Assembly: GCA_002067635.1 (NCBI GenBank)
Contig: MVRB01000170.1
Span: 1 to 6,509 of the forward strand
Source: Methanomassiliicoccales archaeon PtaU1.Bin030
Lineage (GTDB): Archaea > Thermoplasmatota > Thermoplasmata > Methanomassiliicoccales > Methanomassiliicoccaceae
Reading direction: 5' to 3'
Length of the DNA: 6,509 nucleotides
Position numbers and translations under genes: made by a program. Numbering within the stretch: position 1 is the first letter of the stretch; the number at the start of each line of letters is the position of its first letter. Below are positions 1 to 6,243 of this stretch, piece by piece. The notes beneath the pieces are model-generated. The model saw only the letters and a program-made list of their open reading frames with translations. It was not told the DNA's origin and did no database searches.

Positions 1-459
1 ATCGGATATGGTGTTGACGGTGATGCCCACCTCCGCACCTCTTATCTGCCTCAGAACATCCCGGTCCCTCAGCACGAGGTCCGATTTGGTAAGCAACGAG
101 ACCCTGGCTCCGGCCTTGGCGATCTCCTCCAGGCATCGGCGTGTGAGTAGAGCTTCCCTCTCTACAGGCTGGTATGGGTCGGTGACGGTGCCCAGACCTA
201 TGACGCCTTGGCGGCGGGCCAGCTCCTTGGCCAGGACCTGGGGGATGTTGACCTTGGCCACGATCCCCTCGCCCCAGTCCTGAGGCGACGTGCGCATCAC
301 GTAGGGGGCGTAGCAGTAGGAACAGTCGTGACCGCAGCGGGTATATGGGTTCAGAGCGTGGTCGAGCCCGGGCAGGCGGGAGGGGGAGAGGGCGGTGGAG
401 CACATCTTACGGACGAACCTGGTGCCTCCGGCGTCCATGAAGGCATCGAGGTCAGACAT
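1..459 (-). CDS. Radical SAM protein, SPL (spore photoproduct lyase-like) family, C-terminus cut by window edge
   Basis: The first 153 residues are present; the gene runs off the left edge. Residues 42-49 read CGHDCSYC, the CxxxCxxC motif (C42, C46, C49) that binds the [4Fe-4S] cluster of radical SAM enzymes, and LGTVTDPYQPVE at 89-100 is typical of the SplB/COG1533 group. Known members include spore photoproduct lyase, which reverses a thymine-dimer lesion; most archaeal homologues have no proven substrate, and the part needed to judge true lyase activity is missing here. The ATG at 459 overlaps the end of nreA by 8 bp (ATGTCTGA), and GAGGAGG at 470-476 on the minus strand, 10 nt upstream inside nreA, can serve as ribosome site. 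Tight coupling to nreA suggests a DNA-repair or stress role (inference). Family assignment is firm; function is open. Confidence 0.88.
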   Translation of the reverse strand, partial: MSDLDAFMDAGGTRFVRKMCSTALSPSRLPGLDHALNPYTRCGHDCSYCYAPYVMRTSPQDWGEGIVAKVNIPQVLAKELARRQGVIGLGTVTDPYQPVEREALLTRRCLEEIAKAGARVSLLTKSDLVLRDRDVLRQIRGAEVGITVNTISD

Positions 460-1747
460 AATCTTCGATCCTCCTCTGGGTCATCATGTCAGTGAGGACC
501 GCGGACGAGCTTATCCACCTCTCCAGGGTAATGTCCATGCGCGAGACCACGCGCTGCAGCGCGGTGCTGAGGGTCTCGAAGCTGTGGGGTTGTGTCTTCA
601 GAGCTGCCCTGACGTTCTCCCGCACGTTCCACACGCCCACGGGCATAACATACCCCGGATGTGCCTCCCGGAATATCACCGCCCCCGCCTGGCGGCCCTC
701 GGCCATGAGCAGCTCGTTCACCGCCAGCCGGGCGGCGTAGTAGCACCCTCCGATCTCCGCGTAGTCCTTCCTCCCCTCGTAGAACTCGTGGGAGCTGATG
801 ATCTCTATCTGCTGGCCCAGGGGGTTCCAGGTGGTGTTGGGATACCACGCCTCGATTAGCTCGTACCTCCAGGTGGTGGGCATGAGGAGGATGCTCCAGC
901 GGTTGTCCAGCATCTCCCAGTCGTAGACCCGCCAGTCCTCGATGGTGGGGTTCCTCTTGGTCGTGCGCAGAAGGTCCTTGCCCAGGATATCATCCACTGC
1001 GGTGATGGACCACCTCGTGGGAACGAACCTCCTCCTCTTTTCCACACCGAAGGCTCCCACCGAGAAGGCCTTCTGGATCTTGGATATGAAGACCCCCTCT
1101 CGATATAAGGCCTTGACCGCCTCCGTTGCACCGAGGTCGGTATCGTAGAACGCCTTCTCCACGCGGCGGTCGTAACGGGGGTTCCCTATCTCCAGGTTCT
1201 GCAGCCGAGCGGAGGGCCCGAAGGGCTGGACCTCATCGTCCAGGATGAGCCTTCCCGAAGGCCTCTTCTGGAACTTTGCCTCCACCTCCGTGGGGTCGTT
1301 GGATAGGGCCAGGTCGCGTGTGTGGTCCACGATCCGGCCGTACTTCTGGAATTCGGTGGCATCGATGCGGTACTTCCCCCGCACCAGGTTGAAGCGGAAG
1401 TCCACTATCTCGTCGATGGACCTCCCCACCCACATCTCGGGAGTATCCATGAGGGAGGTGTCGCCCATCATGGGAGGGACCAGAGGACCGATGTCGACCT
1501 TGGGGTAGCCGAACCGGCCCACGAAGATGCCGGGAGGGGACATGCCCTCGAGGTCCAGGGAGTCGATCAGGTTCCTGCTGCGGGACCGCGAGTAGAACTT
1601 TATCATAAGGGGGCAACGGTCCTTGCCGCACAGGTTCTTCGAGCCCTTGCATATGACGCAGGGGGAGCCCGCGGGCACCTCCAGCGCCCCTGCCGTGGAG
1701 AGGGAGCGGACGTGGTTGTCGAACGTGCTGGAGGACTGACCGTACAT
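452..1747 (-). CDS. nreA: Archaeal Nre-family DNA repair protein with zinc finger and C-terminal PIP-like motif
   Basis: A 431-residue protein of the archaeal Nre family, which in Haloferax acts with UvrABC on mitomycin C damage in a PCNA-dependent way. An N-terminal zinc-binding motif is visible as C30, C33, C40 and C45 (CVIC...LCGKDRC). It is followed by the family's typical block SPPGIFVGRFGYPKVDIGPL at about 70-89. The last eight residues, QRRIEDYV (424-431), match a PCNA-interacting (PIP) pattern Q-x-x-I-x-x-aromatic-hydrophobic at the extreme C-terminus, the place where NreA proteins carry one; this favours NreA over NreB. The ATG at 1747 has no Shine-Dalgarno sequence, but a TATA-like box lies about 29 nt upstream, so the mRNA is probably leaderless or nearly so. 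The stop overlaps the start of the radical SAM gene, implying translational coupling. Family very likely; the A/B subtype is less certain. Confidence 0.9.
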   Translation of the reverse strand: MYGQSSSTFDNHVRSLSTAGALEVPAGSPCVICKGSKNLCGKDRCPLMIKFYSRSRSRNLIDSLDLEGMSPPGIFVGRFGYPKVDIGPLVPPMMGDTSLMDTPEMWVGRSIDEIVDFRFNLVRGKYRIDATEFQKYGRIVDHTRDLALSNDPTEVEAKFQKRPSGRLILDDEVQPFGPSARLQNLEIGNPRYDRRVEKAFYDTDLGATEAVKALYREGVFISKIQKAFSVGAFGVEKRRRFVPTRWSITAVDDILGKDLLRTTKRNPTIEDWRVYDWEMLDNRWSILLMPTTWRYELIEAWYPNTTWNPLGQQIEIISSHEFYEGRKDYAEIGGCYYAARLAVNELLMAEGRQAGAVIFREAHPGYVMPVGVWNVRENVRAALKTQPHSFETLSTALQRVVSRMDITLERWISSSAVLTDMMTQRRIEDYV

Positions 1748-1771
1748 GCCGGTTTTCCCAGGGGCGGGTCT

Positions 1772-1786
1772 CTATTTATCCTTTGT
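1772..1786 (-). promoter_or_regulatory. TATA/BRE-like promoter for nreA
   Basis: On the minus strand this reads ACAAAGGATAAATAG: a purine-rich BRE-like stretch followed by ATAAATAG. Its centre is about 29 nt before the nreA ATG at 1747, the distance that places transcription start within a few bases of the start codon. It is the only AT-rich stretch in the 61 nt gap (1748-1808) after the acetyltransferase stop, and suggests that nreA has its own transcript. No T-rich terminator for the acetyltransferase was seen in the gap. Predicted from sequence only. Confidence 0.55.
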
Positions 1787-1808
1787 GACCGGTGGGCCGA
1801 ACCTTTCT

Positions 1809-2774
1809 CTAACCAGCCCAGGAGGTGATGCTCCACCTGCTCCTCTCGTTGTACTCCCCCTTCTTTATCAGGCGTAGGTTCGCTCCCTTGAGCAGGTACG
1901 TTCTGGAGAGCAGCCGCTGGTAGAGCTGGGGATCGCCCACGGCGAACCGGGTTATGGTCTTCTCCTTGCCCTCCTCCAGCGATCCCATCTCGCACTTGGC
2001 GAGGAGACGGTCAAGGACCACGGCAGGGTCCGGGGCTGCGGGATCGATGAGGACGGCCTTCACCGAGGAGTAGGCGCTCTCCTCACCCCTCTGGTATGTG
2101 TGCAGAAGAGCGCATCCCAGCGTCCTGTCCCCGTCCTCCAGCAGGTAGACGTGGCCCAGGTCCTTGCGCAAAATGGCCTCGGCGTCGAGGGAATGGTCAA
2201 GTTGGTGGTGTACCCGCTGGCTCAGCCGCGAGATCTTCTCCAGGTCGGCATCCAGCGATGGCAGTGTCATCTCGTGGACCTGTTCTACGTTCTCGTCCAG
2301 GTGGCCCAGCACCTTCTCCATTATGAGCACGGTCTTGTCCGGCCTATATCCTGAGCTCAGATAGAAGTGCAGGTTCTTGGGAAGGTGGGGGAGGGTCTCC
2401 AGCCCTATCACCGCGCATCCCCGCTCGATGATGCGGGCCTCGCAGGCGTTGAGCAGCCTCTTGCCTATGCCGTGGTCCTGGTATGAGGGCAGGACCTCCA
2501 GGGGGCCGGTCCATCCTACTTTTCCGCACACATGGCAAACTGCGGAACCGACTATCTTACCCTTCTCCTCGGCCACGAAGCAGCCCTGAGGGTCCTTCCA
2601 TAGGTAGGCCGCGACTATCTTCTCAGAGCGCTTGGGGTACTTGAACCGCCGCCCCACATCGTGCATGGCCAGGTCGGACCACGCTATCTGGCCGACCTCC
2701 CGTACCTCCTCGATGTCCTCCGCTATCATTCTCCTTATGACAACGTCCCTTCCCTTGCGTACGAACATGCTCAT
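1809..2774 (-). CDS. GNAT-family N-acetyltransferase, N-terminal catalytic domain plus degenerate second half
   Basis: A 321-residue protein. Residues about 11-155 form a complete GNAT fold: the acetyl-CoA pyrophosphate loop QDHGIGK at 99-105 (Q/RxxGxG/A motif), the preceding strand GPLEVLPSY, and the motif B region NLHFYLSSGYRP at 134-145. GNATs transfer an acetyl group from acetyl-CoA to an amine on a small molecule or protein; the substrate here cannot be read from sequence. Residues about 165-305 look like a second, degenerate GNAT-like half: strands such as HVYLLEDGDRTLGCALLHTY and a helix LDRLLAKCE where the CoA loop should be, but no Gly-rich loop. The ATG at 2774 is chosen over the ATG two codons later because it is closer to GGAGG at 2787-2791, itself inside the end of the upstream PolX-like gene. 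Only 6 nt separate the two genes, so they are likely co-transcribed. Confidence 0.85.
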   Translation of the reverse strand: MSMFVRKGRDVVIRRMIAEDIEEVREVGQIAWSDLAMHDVGRRFKYPKRSEKIVAAYLWKDPQGCFVAEEKGKIVGSAVCHVCGKVGWTGPLEVLPSYQDHGIGKRLLNACEARIIERGCAVIGLETLPHLPKNLHFYLSSGYRPDKTVLIMEKVLGHLDENVEQVHEMTLPSLDADLEKISRLSQRVHHQLDHSLDAEAILRKDLGHVYLLEDGDRTLGCALLHTYQRGEESAYSSVKAVLIDPAAPDPAVVLDRLLAKCEMGSLEEGKEKTITRFAVGDPQLYQRLLSRTYLLKGANLRLIKKGEYNERSRWSITSWAG

Positions 2775-2780
2775 CTTTGC

Positions 2781-4439
2781 TCAATTCCTCCAAGTCCTGT
2801 GCTGGAGAGCGTGCGGGGAAAGCGTGTTTAGCACCCTCTGGGGCCCCAGGTGAGCCTTTCGGGCCATGGTGACGGCCCGGTCCCAGTCCTGAGGCCTGAG
2901 GGGATATGTGGAATCGGTCCCGAGCGAGTAGAACGCTCCTAGCTCATAAAGACCGTGAGCGTCGTTATCATCGAGGTCCTGCCTGTCGGGATGGGCGTTG
3001 ATCTCCAGAGCCACCCGCCTCTCGGACGCCTTCTCGGCTATGGCACGGAGGTCCGGGACAACCCTCTCCCTGAGACCGAGGACCCGGCCGCTGGGATTGC
3101 CCAGCACGTCCACGATGGGGTCGTCCAGGGCGCGGATGATCCTGGTCCTCATCTCATCATCGCCCATGTTGAGCTTGGTGTTGACCGAGGCTACCACCAG
3201 GTCCATCTCCTCCAGCAGCGACGGGGGGGCGTCCAGCACGCCCTCGGGAGATATGTTCACCTCGAGGCCCTTCAGCAGCATGATCGGCGAGCGGGAGTTC
3301 ACCTCATCTATTAGATCGTTCCTCCTTGCCAGCTTCTCCCCGTCCACCAGGCGCCCGAGGCGGTCGCACAGGCAAATGTACGAGTGGCCCATGGACACCG
3401 CGGCCTCTGCCAGCCTCTCCACGTTCATGGAGCCGTCCATGAGTATGGAGCGCACCCTCAGGTCCCCCCGGAGGTCCCCCTTCGCCACGATGAGGTCCTG
3501 GGGCCGACCTCTCTCCCGCATCTCGGCAGGGACGAACTCCATTCCCGCCGCCTCGTAGATATCCGCCTCGTTCTTGAACGACCTGTCATCGGCCGAGAGG
3601 GGACCGCCCCCTTTCTCGAGGGCGGAGAGGACCTCGTTGACATGTGCCTCGGGTCCGGTGCGTCGGAAGTTCTCCAGAGCTAACCTCTCCTCGGTCACCT
3701 CGCGCATCATGCACCCCGCCCCAGAGGTGGTCTTGCCCACGGCCAGGTCCCGTTCCACCAATGTCAGCTCCGTGATCTCGGGGCAGGTCCCGAACTTAGC
3801 TATAGCCAGGTCAGGGGAGGGAGATGTGAACAGCAGCGTTATGTTGGCCACTGCGGCCACCTTCCTTCTGGCGGGGCCGGAGATCTCGATCCTTTCCACG
3901 GTGCCTCCCTGCTGCAAACATTCGATGATCCGTTCAGCGGAGCGCAGGGCATACGGCGTGGGGATCTCGGCCGCCTCTTCCCTCCGCCACACCAGCCACT
4001 CCCTTATCCGTCTCTCCCCGTCCTCGCCGATCCTAGGGTCGGTGGCCAGGGTACCTTCTTCCGCAGCCCGGAGCAGAGCGTCCACGGAGCGAATGTCCAG
4101 GGAGTTCACCAGTCCCGCAATAGCCCCCAGGCTCAGGACCGGTGCGTTGCGGAATATCGACAGGTCGTCAGGCAGAAGGTGGCGCACCGCCTCCAGGGCC
4201 TCGATCCTACCCGTAGATAGGAGCTCATCCACCTTGGTCGCGATGCTCTCCCCCACACCCTCGATCTTGCGCAGCTCTCCACGTTCGCTGATGGAACGCA
4301 GCGGCTCCGCTAGATCCTCGATGCTGCGGGATGCCTTAAGGTACGAGCTGGAACGCCACCTGTCCCCTTTGATCTCCATGGCCAGGGCTAACTCCCAGAA
4401 CCTGTCCGCTGCCTCCTGGTTCTCCACCCTACTGGCCAT
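2781..4439 (-). CDS. polX: PolX-family protein (HhH + Pol beta-like + PHP), apparently catalytically dead in both domains
   Basis: At 552 residues it has the usual PolX length and order. Residues 10-85 match the 8-kDa/helix-hairpin-helix region, with hairpin GVGESIATKV at 61-70. Residues about 165-305 match the Pol beta nucleotidyltransferase region, ending in the diagnostic IYEAAGMEFVPAEMRE. Residues about 320-545 match the PHP domain. Active PolX enzymes fill short DNA gaps and have a metal-dependent 3'-5' exonuclease in PHP. Here the polymerase motif GS-x-RR...GDxD reads SGPARRKVAAVANIT, replacing two aspartates by N199 and T201, and the third (VDLR) becomes M244. PHP motifs show R328, R330, R360, N420, N448 and T511 where family members have histidine; D335, E393 and D509 remain. 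DNA binding through HhH may survive. The frame is intact. The start at 4439 matches the family N-terminus; the gene follows larB by 27 nt and is probably in its operon. Symbol denotes family, not activity. Confidence 0.88.
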   Translation of the reverse strand: MASRVENQEAADRFWELALAMEIKGDRWRSSSYLKASRSIEDLAEPLRSISERGELRKIEGVGESIATKVDELLSTGRIEALEAVRHLLPDDLSIFRNAPVLSLGAIAGLVNSLDIRSVDALLRAAEEGTLATDPRIGEDGERRIREWLVWRREEAAEIPTPYALRSAERIIECLQQGGTVERIEISGPARRKVAAVANITLLFTSPSPDLAIAKFGTCPEITELTLVERDLAVGKTTSGAGCMMREVTEERLALENFRRTGPEAHVNEVLSALEKGGGPLSADDRSFKNEADIYEAAGMEFVPAEMRERGRPQDLIVAKGDLRGDLRVRSILMDGSMNVERLAEAAVSMGHSYICLCDRLGRLVDGEKLARRNDLIDEVNSRSPIMLLKGLEVNISPEGVLDAPPSLLEEMDLVVASVNTKLNMGDDEMRTRIIRALDDPIVDVLGNPSGRVLGLRERVVPDLRAIAEKASERRVALEINAHPDRQDLDDNDAHGLYELGAFYSLGTDSTYPLRPQDWDRAVTMARKAHLGPQRVLNTLSPHALQHRTWRN

Positions 4440-4466
4440 CAGGGTCGCCCCCTTCCGGGCGAACGC

Positions 4467-5228
4467 TCACCGTCGGCACCTCAAGCTGATTAGGGCTGCC
4501 GTCGCCCCTGCCCCAATGCCGTTGTCTATGTTCACGACGGTAAGGCCAGGAGAGCAGGACTGGAGCATGGATAACAGTGCTGCCTTCCCCTCCCCTCCCG
4601 CACCATAGCCAACGGAGGTCGGGACCCCTATTACAGGGACGTCGACCAGGGAGGAGACGACCGAGGCCAGGGCCCCTTCCATTCCGGCCACCACCACCAG
4701 AGCGTCCACACCCGCTTCCAGCATGGCCACCAGGGGGTCCAGGAAGCGATGGAAGGCCGCGATGCCCACATCCCTGGCCACCATTGTCTCTACTCCCATG
4801 GCCTCTGCCACAGTCCTCGCCTCCTCGGCGGCCCGGACGTCCGAGGTGCCGGCCGCCAGGATACCGATCCTGCCCCTCGATGGGACCACCGGCCTTCGCT
4901 CCACTCGCAGCATCGCGGCAGGTACTATGTACGACACCATAGCCTCACCCACGGCCCTGCATACAGCATCGTAGTGCTCTTGTCTAGCACGGGAGACGAG
5001 GACCCGGTCCTTGACCCTGATGACCTCGCTCACGATCTCCGCCACCTCCTCGGGGCTCTTGCTCTGCCCGTATATTATCTCAGGAATGTCCTTCCGGCAG
5101 GAGCGCCGGGTGTCAAAAAGCGTATGCTCGCCGATATTCAGCACATAGTCCAATCGAAGCTGACGTTCAGCCTCTTCAAGGGTCAGCTCCCCGTCCCTAT
5201 ATCGCTCCAGAACATCCCGGGCGGTCAT
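4467..5228 (-). CDS. larB: LarB, pyridinium-3,5-biscarboxylic acid mononucleotide synthase (NPN cofactor synthesis)
   Basis: LarB carboxylates the pyridine ring of nicotinic acid adenine dinucleotide and releases AMP, giving the dicarboxylated mononucleotide that LarE then sulfurates. The 253 residues match the family's usual length. The N-terminal part carries the family signature IPEIIYGQSKSPEEV (48-62). The C-terminal PurE-like domain (about 119-250) has IGILAAGTSD (121-130), VVAGMEGALASVV (179-191), GVPTSVGYGAGGEGKAAL (201-218), MLQSC (221-225) and VVNIDNGIGAGA (231-242). C225 lies in the context of the cysteine that forms the covalent pyridine adduct in Lactobacillus plantarum LarB. The ATG at 5228 has GAGG directly abutting it, too close to act as a ribosome site. 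A palindromic AT-rich box 27 nt upstream suggests a leaderless message. It heads a likely minus-strand operon with the PolX-like and GNAT genes and is divergent from larE. Confidence 0.95.
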   Translation of the reverse strand: MTARDVLERYRDGELTLEEAERQLRLDYVLNIGEHTLFDTRRSCRKDIPEIIYGQSKSPEEVAEIVSEVIRVKDRVLVSRARQEHYDAVCRAVGEAMVSYIVPAAMLRVERRPVVPSRGRIGILAAGTSDVRAAEEARTVAEAMGVETMVARDVGIAAFHRFLDPLVAMLEAGVDALVVVAGMEGALASVVSSLVDVPVIGVPTSVGYGAGGEGKAALLSMLQSCSPGLTVVNIDNGIGAGATAALISLRCRR

Positions 5229-5248
5229 CCTCGCAACATATGCTGCCC

Positions 5249-5260
5249 AATAATATTATT
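5249..5260 (-). promoter_or_regulatory. Palindromic TATA-like element of the larB promoter, possibly shared with larE
   Basis: The 12-base perfect palindrome AATAATATTATT is the most AT-rich stretch between larB and larE. Its centre is 27 nt from the larB ATG at 5228, right for a leaderless larB transcript. Being symmetrical, it could also direct transcription toward larE, starting near 5280 and giving a leader of about 35 nt. Alternatively, larE may use the weaker AT-rich stretch GATTTAGG at 5287-5294, about 26 nt before its GTG. Sequence cannot decide between these. Confidence 0.5.
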
Positions 5261-5262
5261 TG

Positions 5263-5284
5263 TTCCCTCCTCTGGAGGAGGGAA
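5263..5284. repeat. Perfect 10-bp inverted repeat with 2-nt spacer; candidate operator between larB and larE
   Basis: The left arm TTCCCTCCTC (5263-5272) and right arm GAGGAGGGAA (5275-5284) are perfect inverse complements separated by TG. The dyad sits between the palindromic TATA-like box and the larE start. For larB it lies just upstream of the TATA box, where an activator could act; for larE it lies at or next to the likely transcription start, where a repressor could act. It is followed by no T-run and lies upstream of both genes, so it is not a good terminator. An imperfect dyad, GCAACATATGCTGC at 5233-5246 (6 of 7 pairs), lies on the other side of the TATA-like box. The operator role is inference from position and symmetry. 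Confidence 0.5.
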
Positions 5285-5315
5285 ACGATTTAGGAGCGGT
5301 CGGCGTTGAAGTTCC

Positions 5316-6116
5316 GTGAACAGAGGGAATGGAGGGCTCGACGGTCTAAGGAGCCTACTGCGGAGAACGGGCAGGGCCGCGGTCGCATACTCTGGAGGGG
5401 CGGACAGCACCTTTCTCCTGAAGATCGCGCAAGAGGAGCTTACTGGTGGCGTGCTGGCGGTGATCGTCGATAGCCAGGTCATGCCCTCGGGCATGGTGAC
5501 AGAGGCCGTTGAGCAGGCTGAACGAATGGGCGTGGACACAGCCGTTATCCGAATGGACATAAGGACCATACCGGGCCTCATAGAGAACGGGAGGGACCGC
5601 TGCTACCTTTGCAAGAGGGCGATGTTTCGGAGCATCATATCTCTGGCCAGAGCCCGGGGGTACGGTACCGTCATGGACGGGAGCCATTCCGGCGACCGTG
5701 ATGGTGATAGGCCGGGCAGGGCTGCGCTCAAGGAGCTGGGCGTCAGATCGCCCCTGGAGGAGGCCGGCCTTTACAAGGAAGATGTAAGGCATTTCTCCAT
5801 GCTCATGGCGCTACCCACTGCGGAGAAGCCAGCCTACCCCTGCCTGGCCACCCGAATACCGTTCAACGATATCATAACTCTTGATAAACTGAGACAGGTA
5901 GAGGAGGCGGAAAGGGTGGTAGCAGACCTTGGCGTCGGGATCCTCAGGGTCCGCCACCATGGTAACATCGCCCGCATCGAGGTCCCTCCGTGGGACATGC
6001 CTAAGATGCTTCGATCGCGGGAGCTCCTCGTCAGCAGGCTCCGTGAGCTGGGCTTCACATACGTCGACCTTGACCTTCAGGGATACCGCGCGGGCAGCAT
6101 GAGCGAGGCGCCGTGA
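5316..6116 (+). CDS. larE: LarE, ATP-dependent sulfur transferase of NPN cofactor synthesis, three-cysteine (Fe-S type)
   Basis: LarE adenylates the carboxylates made by LarB and converts them to thiocarboxylates. The 266 residues cover the full family: PP-loop SGGADS at 26-31, DGSHSGDRDGDRPGRAAL at 121-138, SPLEEAGLYKEDVR at 145-158, RVRHHGNIARIEV at 211-223 and the C-terminal LDLQGYRAGSMSE. The protein has exactly three cysteines, C96 and C99 (RCYLCK) and C176 (YPCLATRIPF). This trio binds a [4Fe-4S] cluster in Thermotoga maritima LarE, which can then turn over with external sulfide, unlike the single-cysteine sacrificial L. plantarum enzyme. The start is GTG at 5316: the frame has a stop at 5307-5309, no in-frame ATG lies before the PP-loop, and this start gives the usual N-terminal length. 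GGAG at 5292-5295 is 20 nt away, too far to be convincing. It is divergent from larB. Confidence 0.94.
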   Translation: MNRGNGGLDGLRSLLRRTGRAAVAYSGGADSTFLLKIAQEELTGGVLAVIVDSQVMPSGMVTEAVEQAERMGVDTAVIRMDIRTIPGLIENGRDRCYLCKRAMFRSIISLARARGYGTVMDGSHSGDRDGDRPGRAALKELGVRSPLEEAGLYKEDVRHFSMLMALPTAEKPAYPCLATRIPFNDIITLDKLRQVEEAERVVADLGVGILRVRHHGNIARIEVPPWDMPKMLRSRELLVSRLRELGFTYVDLDLQGYRAGSMSEAP

Positions 6117-6243
6117 CATCAAAGGAGTGCGAGGCAATGACAGAGGGAGGGGTCGGTCCCAAGCACATGTAATCGTCCTAGACAAAGCCGATCACTCAGA
6201 GGGCCGAAAGGTCTTTGGTGCGGCCTCCTCCATTAGTTATGCC
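6117..6243. other. Intergenic stretch between larE and the hemerythrin-like gene, with an orphan ribosome site and 11-codon ORF
   Basis: AAAGGAG at 6121-6127 lies 9 nt before an ATG at 6137, an excellent initiation context, but that frame encodes only MTEGGVGPKHM before TAA at 6170-6172. The hemerythrin frame is open back through the whole stretch, with a GTG at 6127 but no ATG before 6244. One extra base in the GGGG run at 6149-6152 would join the well-placed ATG to the hemerythrin frame. The stretch may therefore hold the true 5' end of that gene broken by an indel, or be plain leader. No clear TATA box or terminator was seen. Confidence 0.4.

Noticed and set aside
452..859. Overlapping plus- and minus-strand frames inside nreA
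   Set aside because: They are out-of-frame shadows of nreA with Arg/Gly/Pro-biased composition and no start signals.
3574..4608. Long plus-strand open frame of 344 codons opposite the PolX-like gene
   Set aside because: Its translation is Ser/Arg/Pro-rich with no recognisable motif, and it lies antisense to a gene with clear family motifs along its whole length; such frames are common in high-GC DNA.
5225..5239. Four-codon ORF (MLRG) on the minus strand whose TGA overlaps the larB ATG in ATGA, resembling a leader peptide
   Set aside because: The likely TATA box is centred only about 15 nt before its ATG, so the leaderless larB transcript would probably begin after it. It would matter only if start-site mapping shows a longer leader.
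5263..5284. The perfect dyad as an intrinsic terminator or as a ribosome site
   Set aside because: It has no following T-run and lies upstream of both divergent genes; its GGAGG cores are about 35 nt from either start codon, too far for ribosome binding.
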